From positions 1 to 64,000 of the forward strand of contig JARLJB010000331.1 in the NCBI GenBank assembly GCA_031291415.1: a stretch of 64,000 nt of DNA, given 5' to 3'. Every line of letters begins with the position of its first letter. Position 1 is the stretch's first letter. The position numbers were made by a program, and so were the translations under genes. The notes beneath the pieces are model-generated. The model did no database searches. It saw nothing but the letters and a program-made list of their open reading frames with translations, and was not told the DNA's origin. Positions 7,866 through 15,901 of the stretch are shown here, in pieces. This stretch comes from Telmatospirillum sp. GTDB lineage: Bacteria; Pseudomonadota; Alphaproteobacteria; Rhodospirillales; Magnetospirillaceae.

Positions 7866-9323
7866 ATGAGGCTTTTGTTCGCATCGTCGGAGATTTTTCC
7901 CCTGGCCAAAACCGGCGGCCTTGCGGATGTCGCCGGGAGTCTTCCGATCGCATTGCATGCATCAAAACTCGACGTCAGATTGCTGATGCCGGCCTACCCG
8001 GGAGTCGCGGAAAAATCTGCGGCTCGGCCGGTGGGCAACCTTGGCGATCCGTTTGGATTGGGTAGCACTGTGATTCTGGAAGGCCACCTCCCCGGAACGG
8101 ACCTCCCGCTTTGGTTGATCGATAATCCCAATCTTTATGATCGCGACGGCGGCCCCTACCTGAACGGTGACGGCCACAACTGGCCCGACAACGACATGCG
8201 TTTCGGCCTGTTGAGCTGGGTGGCCGCCCGCCTCGGTCAGACCAACAGTCCCTTGGGCTGGGTCCCCGATATTCTGCATCTGCAGGACTGGCAGACCGGC
8301 CTCGCCTCCGCTTATCTGAATGCCTGGGGCGGACAACGGCCGGGGCTGGTCTTCACCATCCACAACATGGCCTATCAAGGCGTCTTCCCCGCCGATCTGG
8401 TCCCGCGGCTCGGGCTGCCCTGGTCGTTTTACACGCCGGACGGCTTCGAATTCTGGAACCAGCTTTCATATCTCAAGGCAGGCTTGATATATTCCGACAA
8501 GCTGACGACGGTCAGTCCGACCTACGCGCGCGAAATTCAAACGGCCGACTATGGGTTCGGCATGGAAGGCGTTCTGACTGCCCGATCCCGCGATCTTTCG
8601 GGCATCCTCAATGGTGCCGACTATGCAATCTGGGATCCGGCGAAGGACAGTTACCTGACGAGGCGGTATGGACCTGCCGACGTCCGGGCCGGCAAAGCGG
8701 CCAACAAGGCTGCTCTGCAAAAGGATCTCGGGCTGCCGGAATCTCCCGACGCGCCGCTGCTGGTGGCGATTACCCGTCTGTCCGACCAGAAAGGGATGGA
8801 TCTTCTGCTCTCGGCGATGCCCGCCGTCATCGCCCAGGGTGCGCAACTCGCACTGGTTGGGACTGGCGAACGCGCCTTGGAGGATGCCTTCGTCGCGCTG
8901 GCCCGATCACGCCCCGATCACGTGGCTGTCCGTATCGGCTATTCCGAAGATCTCGCGCACCGCCTGCAGGCGGCGGCCGATTTCGTCTTGATGCCGTCAC
9001 GCTTCGAACCCTGCGGCCTGACGCAAATCTACGCTCTGCGTTATGGCACTCTGCCAATCGTCCATCGAACCGGCGGTCTGGCCGACACCATCGTCGACGC
9101 GACCTACGATACGATGTTGGTAGGGCGGGCGACGGGCCTGGTCTTCGACCAGCCCACCGTCAGCGCCTTCCAATGGTGCATCGAGCGGGCGATCGGCCTC
9201 TATCGCCATCCCGAACAGATGGCCCGCATTCAGGCGACCGGCATGCGCCAAGACTTCGGCTGGCAACGGGCCGCAGACCATTACATCAACCTTTACCGCG
9301 CGATCAGACCGGGAACAGCATGA
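7866..9323 (+). CDS. glgA: Glycogen synthase (ADP-glucose-dependent, GT5)
   Basis: Transfers glucose from ADP-glucose to the growing alpha-1,4-glucan. At 485 residues it has the family's normal length. The ADP-glucose-binding N-terminus LAKTGGLADVAGSLP (near residue 14) is intact, and the C-terminal fold shows LMPSRFEPCGLTQIYALRYGTLPIVHRTGGLADTI, the GT5 donor-binding signature. A strong ribosome site (GGGAGG) precedes the ATG. The stop codon overlaps the glk start (ATGA), so the two are translationally coupled. Confidence 0.96.
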   Translation: MRLLFASSEIFPLAKTGGLADVAGSLPIALHASKLDVRLLMPAYPGVAEKSAARPVGNLGDPFGLGSTVILEGHLPGTDLPLWLIDNPNLYDRDGGPYLNGDGHNWPDNDMRFGLLSWVAARLGQTNSPLGWVPDILHLQDWQTGLASAYLNAWGGQRPGLVFTIHNMAYQGVFPADLVPRLGLPWSFYTPDGFEFWNQLSYLKAGLIYSDKLTTVSPTYAREIQTADYGFGMEGVLTARSRDLSGILNGADYAIWDPAKDSYLTRRYGPADVRAGKAANKAALQKDLGLPESPDAPLLVAITRLSDQKGMDLLLSAMPAVIAQGAQLALVGTGERALEDAFVALARSRPDHVAVRIGYSEDLAHRLQAAADFVLMPSRFEPCGLTQIYALRYGTLPIVHRTGGLADTIVDATYDTMLVGRATGLVFDQPTVSAFQWCIERAIGLYRHPEQMARIQATGMRQDFGWQRAADHYINLYRAIRPGTA

Positions 9324-10279
9324 TGCAAGAACAAACGACGACGGGTCTGATTGCCGATATCGGCGGCACGAATGCGCGCTTTTCCCTGGTTTCGCCCGGG
9401 GTGGCGGAAGCGCAGTCCCCTTTGGTGCTGGCATGTGGCGATTATCCAGGCCTGGCCGAAGCGGCGGAAGCCTATCTGGAGGCAGTCGCTCCTCCCGTCA
9501 GGCCCCGCCATGGCGCTTTCGCCATAGCCTCGCCGGTTCTCGGCGACCAGATTGCCTTCACCAACAGCAACTGGAGCTTTTCAATTTCGGCTCTGCGTGA
9601 TCGCCTTGAGCTTGAGCGGCTGGAGGTCGTCAACGACTTCACCGCCGTGGCGCTCTCGGTGCCGCTGCTGGCCGACGAGGACAAGGTTGCGGTCGGCGGC
9701 GGTGTTCCGACGTTTGGTGCTCCCATTGCCATTCTCGGACCGGGCACCGGGCTTGGTGTCGCCACTCTCATGGCCGCCAAGACCGGTTGGCGGCCGATCC
9801 CGACCGAGGGTGGACACGCCACCATGGCGGCCGTGGACGAAAAGGAAGCCAGTGTTCTTGCATGGCTCCGCGGGAGATTCGGGCATGTGTCGGCCGAACG
9901 GGTCCTGTCGGGTCCGGGATTGACCAATCTCCATCAGGCGATATCCGATCTTGCCGGCCGCCCGACGTCGGGTCTGGCCCCGCACGAAGTCTCCAAGCTG
10001 GCGCTTGAGGGCGACGCCCTCGCGATCGAGACCCAGGACATGTTCTTCTCGATGCTGGGCACATTTACGGGAAATCTGGCGCTCCTTTCGGGGGCGCGCG
10101 GTGGCGTCGTGATTGCCGGCGGTATCGTGCCCCACCTTCTGGACGCGTTCCTCGCCTCGGCCTTCAGGCGACGCTTTGAAGACAAGGGACGCTTCCGGTC
10201 GTACCTGGAAGCCATCCCGGTCCATGTCATCACCCACCGCTATCCGGCGTTCATCGGTTTGCGCGGATTGATCGGCTGA
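9320..10279 (+). CDS. glk: Glucokinase
   Basis: Phosphorylates glucose with ATP to glucose-6-phosphate, linking free glucose to the glycogen and glycolytic pools. It has 319 residues from the ATG at 9320, which overlaps the glgA stop. The ATP-binding motif LIADIGGTNARFSLV opens the protein, NSNWSFS and EVVNDFTAVALSVP follow, and ILGPGTGLGVATL is the second phosphate-binding loop. This is the Glk (PF02685) family rather than ROK. Longer in-frame starts up to 9173 lie inside glgA and are unlikely. Confidence 0.93.
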   Translation: MMQEQTTTGLIADIGGTNARFSLVSPGVAEAQSPLVLACGDYPGLAEAAEAYLEAVAPPVRPRHGAFAIASPVLGDQIAFTNSNWSFSISALRDRLELERLEVVNDFTAVALSVPLLADEDKVAVGGGVPTFGAPIAILGPGTGLGVATLMAAKTGWRPIPTEGGHATMAAVDEKEASVLAWLRGRFGHVSAERVLSGPGLTNLHQAISDLAGRPTSGLAPHEVSKLALEGDALAIETQDMFFSMLGTFTGNLALLSGARGGVVIAGGIVPHLLDAFLASAFRRRFEDKGRFRSYLEAIPVHVITHRYPAFIGLRGLIG

Positions 10280-10305
10280 CGATGGGTCTGAAGGCACCCG
10301 ATCGC

Positions 10306-10809
10306 TTATCGCCCGGCAGTCCTCAAGACCCGGTCGATGCGCCGGGGATAAACGCAAAACGCCGCCATTTCACGGATATGCGCCGCGATCAGCGCGAGAT
10401 TCCAAGGTGGCGCCGGTACGGCCCAGCCGGTGGCCGGCAGACCGAAACGGCGAAAGGTATAGAGCGCACGCGGCAAGTGATAACCGTCGGTGACCAAGAG
10501 CAGGCGGCTCCATCCCCTGGCTCTGATGATAGGCCCGCAAAACCTGGCGTTATCCAGAGTGGTGAGTGACTGATCTTCGATCAGCAGCGACGTTTCCGGC
10601 ACGCCGGCGGCGGTGGCCTCGCGGTGCATCACCGAGGCTTCGGTGTTCGAATGGCGAACGGCACCCCCCGACAGCAACAAATGGCCAACACGTCCTTGAT
10701 GAATGAGCGATACGCCCGCGCCGATCCGCCGCAGCAATGCCGGGCTTGGTTCACCGGTCCGCAAGATGGCCGCCCCCAAGATAACGGCCACATCGAAATC
10801 GGCGCTCAT
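10306..10809 (-). CDS. YdcF/DUF218 family protein
   Basis: A 167-residue protein of the DUF218 (YdcF-like, ElyC-related) family. It shows the family blocks VAVILGAAILRTGEPSPALLRRI, LLLSGG, TLDNARFCGPIIRARGW and LLLVTDGYHLPRA. The fold binds nucleotides or sugar-linked compounds; envelope-related roles have been proposed for relatives, but the reaction is unknown. There is no signal peptide or membrane anchor, unlike ElyC or SanA. It begins seven bases after the LivK-like gene, so probably the same transcript. Confidence 0.75.
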   Translation of the reverse strand: MSADFDVAVILGAAILRTGEPSPALLRRIGAGVSLIHQGRVGHLLLSGGAVRHSNTEASVMHREATAAGVPETSLLIEDQSLTTLDNARFCGPIIRARGWSRLLLVTDGYHLPRALYTFRRFGLPATGWAVPAPPWNLALIAAHIREMAAFCVYPRRIDRVLRTAGR

Positions 10810-10816
10810 CTAAAAC

Positions 10817-11983
10817 CTAGCGCAACGGGCATTCGCCGGCATGTCCGTCGCGAACGTCCTTCTGAAACATGCCGCGTTGCTCATTGACCATCCGCTCCCG
10901 CGGGTCGCTGATCACCTGCCGGGCGACATAGGATTGAATAGGGAACTGATTGGTATCGAAGCGAAAGCTTCCTCTGGTACTGGGAAACTCGACGCGTTTA
11001 AGAGCGCCTCGAAGGGATTCCATGTCGTTGACTTTCTTGTCGACCGAACGGAAGGCGACATCGAGCAGCATCGCCGCGTCATATCCGACCATCGCCGAAA
11101 ACGAGGCCGGACGGCCATAGTCGCTTTCAAAATCGGTGAGGACCCTTCGGCTTGTCGGCACATCGAAGTCCTCGCTCCATGGAGCGACACTCCAGGCGTC
11201 GGATATGGCCGGTCCGAAGGCGGCCAGAAACGGCTGATCGAGCGTCGTCGCCGGACCGAACAACGGAGGATGGTCTTTTCCCAGAAAGTCGACCATCTGA
11301 CGGACAAAATTGACAGCCATCCCCCCGGTATGGAGCAGATAGATAGCATCGGGCGCCGCTTCGCGGATGGCTCGCAGGCTCTTCGTGAAATCCATGGCGC
11401 CCCGCGGACTGGCGATCATCGTCACCTGCCCCTTGAAGCCACGCCGCACCATGGCTGCCGCGTTCTGCGTCGCAGCATTGTCCGGCCCAACGAAAACCAC
11501 ATGCTTGTAGCCGCGCTGCTGCAGATACTGCCCCCCCAGGTCATGCATCGTCTCGACAAGTCCGGCCAGCGAGAAGAAGGAAGACGAGCAATCCTTGCCG
11601 GCCAATGACGGCAACGGCGGACTGAGAGAGATCATGATGGCCTTGCCGGCAATGGCCAGCGGAAGCAGTGAAGGAACGACAGCCGCCTCCGACGAAACAA
11701 GAACGACCTGGACACGTTCGACCTGTTGCATCCGTTCCATTGCCTGATGCGCGGTGCGGCCGTCACGCCGGCTGTCGGCGACAACGAGATTGATGTCATT
11801 GCCGCCCAGTCTTCCGCCCAGATGCTTGATTCCCAGCCGAAAGCCATCCAACTGGTCTTGCGCGACATTGGCGCCGACGCCGGACAGATCGCCGACAAAC
11901 CCGACAACCACGTCGGCGGCGACGGCCGGAACGGCCAACCACTGGGCGGCAACCGTCAACACGGCCAACAGCCGCAACGCCAT
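10817..11983 (-). CDS. Branched-chain amino-acid-type ABC substrate-binding protein (LivK-like)
   Basis: Periplasmic binding protein of the Peripla_BP_6 family, about 388 residues from the ATG at 11983. The signal peptide (ALRLLAVLTVAAQWLAVPAVA) precedes DVVVGFVGDLSGVGANVAQDQLDGFRLGIKHLGG, the standard opening of these proteins. Further blocks include LVSSEAAVVPSLLPLA, GYKHVVFVGPDNAATQNAA and FSAMVGYDAAMLLDVAFRSV. No livHMGF permease genes adjoin, so its transport partner is elsewhere or absent. It sits between tex and the YdcF-like gene on one strand, 61 bases after tex. The longer frame to 12202 lacks a signal-like N-terminus and is not used. Confidence 0.85.
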   Translation of the reverse strand: MALRLLAVLTVAAQWLAVPAVAADVVVGFVGDLSGVGANVAQDQLDGFRLGIKHLGGRLGGNDINLVVADSRRDGRTAHQAMERMQQVERVQVVLVSSEAAVVPSLLPLAIAGKAIMISLSPPLPSLAGKDCSSSFFSLAGLVETMHDLGGQYLQQRGYKHVVFVGPDNAATQNAAAMVRRGFKGQVTMIASPRGAMDFTKSLRAIREAAPDAIYLLHTGGMAVNFVRQMVDFLGKDHPPLFGPATTLDQPFLAAFGPAISDAWSVAPWSEDFDVPTSRRVLTDFESDYGRPASFSAMVGYDAAMLLDVAFRSVDKKVNDMESLRGALKRVEFPSTRGSFRFDTNQFPIQSYVARQVISDPRERMVNEQRGMFQKDVRDGHAGECPLR

Positions 11984-12044
11984 TCTCACCGTCGCCCACC
12001 TTCCATCATGGTCCTTGGTACCCGTGACTGAATGAGTCAGTGCG

Positions 12045-14390
12045 CTAGCTGTTTTTCCTGGCCCGGGCGAAAGCCTCGGCCAATGCACCGCCAGAAAAGG
12101 CCGGAGCGGATTGCGTGGGACGCGCGGCCTCGGTCCGCTTGTTGCCGCCGGCTCCGGCTTTATCGCGCACAGCCTTGTCGCGCGACGGACCACTGGGCGC
12201 ATCGGCGCGCCTTGCCGCCACCTCGCCCAGACGCATCGACAAGGCGATCCGCTTCCGTTTCAGATCGACCTCCAGAACCTTGACCTTCACGACGTCGCCG
12301 GCTTTGACCACCGTATGGGGATCCTTGACGAAGTGGTCGGCCAACATCGAAATGTGGACCAATCCGTCCTGATGAACGCCGATATCGACGAAAGCGCCGA
12401 AATTGGTGACGTTGGTGACGACTCCTTCGAGAATCATGTTGGGCTGCAAATCGGTCAGCGCCTCGACCCCATCCTTGAAAGTCGCGGTCTTGAAGGCGCC
12501 GCGCGGATCGCGGCCCGGTTTTTCAAGCTCGGCGATAATGTCGGTAACGGTCGGCAGGCCGAAACGGTCGTCAATAAACTCGCCGGGATCCAGAGACCGC
12601 AGGAAAAGTCCATCGCCGATCAGTCCCCGGACATCGCGGCCGGTTCGCCGGGCGATCCGCTCGACCACCGGATAGGCCTCGGGGTGGACGGCCGAACGAT
12701 CGAGCGGATCGGCGCCGCCGACCACCCGCAAGAATCCCGCCGCCTGCTCGAACGCCTTCGGCCCAAGACGATCAACCGTCTTCAGATCGTTCCGGCTGGC
12801 GAAAGGACCATGCGAATCGCGGAAGGCGACGATATTACGAGCCAACACCGGCCCCAAGCCGGCGACCCGGGCCAGCAGCGGTGCCGATGCCGTGTTGACG
12901 TCGACACCGACGCCGTTGACGCAATCTTCGACGACGCCATCGAGGCTGCGTCCCAGCTTCTGCTGATCGACATCATGCTGGTACTGGCCAACGCCGATCG
13001 CCTTGGGATCGATCTTGACCAGTTCGGCCAGAGGATCCTGCAGACGCCGGGCGATCGATACCGCACCACGCAAGGTGACGTCCATACCGGGAAATTCCTG
13101 GGCGGCCATTTCGGAAGCGGAATAGACCGACGCCCCAGCTTCCGAAACGACAAGTTTGGTGAGATTGAGCTCCGGGTGCCGGTTCATCAGATCAGCAACC
13201 AGCTTGTCGGTCTCGCGCGATGCCGTGCCATTGCCAATCGCCACCAGTTCTGCGGAAAATTGCCGTGCCAGTTGCGCCAGATTGTGGATCGACCCTTCCC
13301 AATCGTTGCGCGGCGGATGCGGGTAGATCACGCCCGTGTGAACCACCTTGCCCGTCTGGTCGATGACCGCCAGCTTGACACCCGTGCGGATTCCCGGATC
13401 GAGCCCGATCGTCGCCCGCATTCCGGCCGGTGCCGCCAACAGCAGACTTTTGAGATTGCGCGCGAAAACGTCGATGGCTTCGGTCTCGGCGGTTTCCTTG
13501 AGCCGGGCCATCAGCTCGATTTCCAGATGCAGATGGATCTTCACCCGCCAGGCCCACCGGACCGTCTCGACCAACCAGGAATCGGCGGGCCTGCCCCGAT
13601 CGGCGATCGCGAAGCGGACGGCGATCCGCCGTTCGCAGTCACCGGGCAACCGCGATCCCTCTTCCTCGTCCGCCGGCTGTAACTTCAGAAGCAGTACGTT
13701 TTCGTTACGACCGCGAAACAGAGCCAATGCCCGATGCGACGGCACAACTTTGATCGCCTCACGGTAGTCGAAGTAGTCGGTGAATTTCGCCCCGGTTTCG
13801 GCCACGCCATCGGCAACTTTGGAAACGACGACACCGGACTCCCACAAGAGATCGCGCAGGCTGCCGAGCAGATCAGCGTCTTCGGCCATCCGCTCGATAA
13901 GGATTTGCCGCGCGCCGTCAAGCGCCGCCTTGATGTCGGCGACGCCGCGCTCCGCATCGACGAAGGAGGCGGCGATCACGTCGGGTAGCTGTGTCGGATC
14001 GTTCAGCAACGCGTCGGCCAAAGGTTCCAATCCAGCTTCGCGGGCGATCTGCGCCTTGGTTCGCCGCTTCTGCTTATAGGGCAGGTAAAGATCTTCCAAC
14101 CGGGCCTTGCTGTCGGCCACACCGATCTCGGCGGCCAGCGCGGGAGTCAATTTCCCCTGTTCTTCGATCGACTTTAGAATGGCATCGCGTCGTTCATCCA
14201 GTTCCCGCATGTAGACCAGACGCTCGTCCAATTTACGCAATTGCGTGTCATCGAGACCGCCGGTCGCTTCCTTTCGGTAGCGCGCGATGAATGGCACCGT
14301 GTTGCCTTCGTCGATCAGACGAACGGCTGCTTCAGCCTGGCTTACGGGGATGGACAGTTCTTCGGCAAGGCGTGCGAGGATGCGAGTCAT
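12045..14390 (-). CDS. tex: Tex-family RNA-binding transcription accessory protein
   Basis: Cytoplasmic nucleic-acid-binding protein of 781 residues, the usual length of Tex/YhgF. In order: the N-terminal helical Tex domain ([35 protein letters not shown]), a YqgF/RuvX-like RNase H fold ([16 protein letters not shown]), helix-hairpin-helix segments ([19 protein letters not shown]), and an S1 RNA-binding domain near residues 645-715 ([27 protein letters not shown]). The tail is basic and disordered. The start at 14390 has a GGGAG site. Tex affects transcription and RNA turnover in several bacteria. Confidence 0.95.
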   Translation of the reverse strand: MTRILARLAEELSIPVSQAEAAVRLIDEGNTVPFIARYRKEATGGLDDTQLRKLDERLVYMRELDERRDAILKSIEEQGKLTPALAAEIGVADSKARLEDLYLPYKQKRRTKAQIAREAGLEPLADALLNDPTQLPDVIAASFVDAERGVADIKAALDGARQILIERMAEDADLLGSLRDLLWESGVVVSKVADGVAETGAKFTDYFDYREAIKVVPSHRALALFRGRNENVLLLKLQPADEEEGSRLPGDCERRIAVRFAIADRGRPADSWLVETVRWAWRVKIHLHLEIELMARLKETAETEAIDVFARNLKSLLLAAPAGMRATIGLDPGIRTGVKLAVIDQTGKVVHTGVIYPHPPRNDWEGSIHNLAQLARQFSAELVAIGNGTASRETDKLVADLMNRHPELNLTKLVVSEAGASVYSASEMAAQEFPGMDVTLRGAVSIARRLQDPLAELVKIDPKAIGVGQYQHDVDQQKLGRSLDGVVEDCVNGVGVDVNTASAPLLARVAGLGPVLARNIVAFRDSHGPFASRNDLKTVDRLGPKAFEQAAGFLRVVGGADPLDRSAVHPEAYPVVERIARRTGRDVRGLIGDGLFLRSLDPGEFIDDRFGLPTVTDIIAELEKPGRDPRGAFKTATFKDGVEALTDLQPNMILEGVVTNVTNFGAFVDIGVHQDGLVHISMLADHFVKDPHTVVKAGDVVKVKVLEVDLKRKRIALSMRLGEVAARRADAPSGPSRDKAVRDKAGAGGNKRTEAARPTQSAPAFSGGALAEAFARARKNS

Positions 14391-14770
14391 GGTCTCCCGA
14401 GGGGTGATGAAAGGATCCCTGGCTTTACCCCAATCTCCCCCCCGAACGCCAGTGCCGTTCTTCGAATCGGCACACCGGCGAGACGATTGGCAACCATTGA
14501 AGCAGGACAATAGTCACCGACCCTCTCCGAGACCATCCCAAATGCGGCATCGGAAAAGGCGTTCTTGACAGGAGGACCTATAACCTAAGGTCATTGTCCA
14601 CACACCCCATATGGTCTATATGAGGCGTCGTCAGGATGACAGGAGAAACCACGACCCGAGGTTGACTCCCTCGTCATCGAGACCCAGCGAAACCTGGAAA
14701 GTGGAAACCGAAAGTTGGTTCCGGCGATGGACTTCCAGAGTTCCGCCGGCGAGACGGTTCTTTTGAATCT
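14391..14770. other. Intergenic region between tex and the diguanylate cyclase gene
   Basis: These 380 bases separate divergent genes and should hold both promoters. I see no convincing ORF, RNA gene or strong hairpin. A short palindromic patch (CCATATGG at 14608-14615) is the only symmetric element noted. Confidence 0.5.
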
Positions 14771-15592
14771 ATGCTGAAGCAACGCCCACCATGGCTCGCT
14801 GTCAAGATCGCCGCCGCCATTGCGACGGCGGCATTTTTTGATTCCGTTACTGCGGTGGAATGCGATGTCTCGGCGCTTTACGTCGCCGCCGTGATTTATG
14901 CGGCGTGGCACGGCCGGCTAAAATACGGCGTACTCTGCATGGCCCTGTCCATCGCGGTGATGTCTACGATTTGCGCGATTCAAGGAACACCATTTTCCAA
15001 CAGATTCTATCTCTACATACATCTGTTAAACGTTTCGCTGATCATGGCCGCCTTGACGTTTGCGGTATCCTGGTATCGCAAGACTCTCGACGTCGCCATC
15101 CGCAACAGCAAGACAGACCCCCTGACCTCCATCGCCAATCGCAGAACACTGATGGAGCGCATCGATCTTGAGATCAAGCGAAGCAAGCGTACCGGTTCGG
15201 CTTTTGCCTTCGCCTATATCGACCTCGATAATTTTAAGACAATCAACGACAAGCAAGGTCACGACGCGGGCGACGCCGTTCTCGTGGAGACCGCTGACAC
15301 CATCAACAAATTGTTGCGCTCCACCGATCTTGCGGCAAGGGTCGGTGGTGACGAATTCTGCGTGCTGGTACCCGACTGCAGTCAGTCCGAAAGCTCAACC
15401 ATTATCCACCGGTTGCGCAAGGCGCTCGAAACCACCATGGCCCAACATGACTGGCCGGTAACATTCAGCATCGGCCTGGTCGCCTACGCCGAAGCCCCGG
15501 ACACGGCCGAGCAGGTCATCGCTGATGCAGACCGCCTCATGTATGCGGCAAAACATGGCGGCAAGAACAATACCGTCCACAACATCGAGTGA
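14771..15592 (+). CDS. Membrane-anchored diguanylate cyclase (GGDEF)
   Basis: Predicted to make cyclic di-GMP from two GTP. It has 273 residues. The first about 105 residues hold several hydrophobic stretches (IAAAIATAAFFDSV, YVAAVIYAAWHG, LIMAALTFAVSWY), a small membrane sensor module. The GGDEF domain begins at KTDPLTSIANRR; the active site reads VGGDEFCVL and is intact. RSTD lies five residues before GGDEF, the RxxD inhibitory site, so product feedback inhibition is expected. There is no EAL domain. The downstream GH17-GT2 glucan synthase is an attractive but unproven c-di-GMP target. Confidence 0.92.
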   Translation: MLKQRPPWLAVKIAAAIATAAFFDSVTAVECDVSALYVAAVIYAAWHGRLKYGVLCMALSIAVMSTICAIQGTPFSNRFYLYIHLLNVSLIMAALTFAVSWYRKTLDVAIRNSKTDPLTSIANRRTLMERIDLEIKRSKRTGSAFAFAYIDLDNFKTINDKQGHDAGDAVLVETADTINKLLRSTDLAARVGGDEFCVLVPDCSQSESSTIIHRLRKALETTMAQHDWPVTFSIGLVAYAEAPDTAEQVIADADRLMYAAKHGGKNNTVHNIE

Positions 15593-15901
15593 AACGAACG
15601 GCCGAGCCGACGCCAGACAGCTTCACTTTTGCCCCTCTCGACGGCCATCGGACGATCGGCTATAGTCGCGCGCCCATCTTATCCCCAATTCGAGGCGAGT
15701 GACGGTTGCCCTGACGATGGATGCTGTCCTGCCACCAAGAGGTATCTTCCCCGCCGGCTCGGCCAAACCGGCATTCATCATCGTTCAACTTGGAAGCCAA
15801 GCGCGGATACGGGTATGATTCCGCCGACGCACCGCGTTCCTCTGCGGCAGGCAGGCGAACCGTCCGTTTCCGGTTTGGGCAGGACATAGAAGACAACAAA
15901 T
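15593..15901. other. Intergenic region upstream of the glucan synthase gene
   Basis: These 309 bases lie between the cyclase and glucan synthase genes on the same strand. Open frames here are short and unlike known proteins. I see no terminator or recognised operator; a promoter for the downstream gene is expected. Confidence 0.4.

Noticed and set aside
12111-13682. A 523-codon plus-strand open frame
   Set aside because: Fully antisense to tex, which has complete family motifs; composition is that of a shadow frame.
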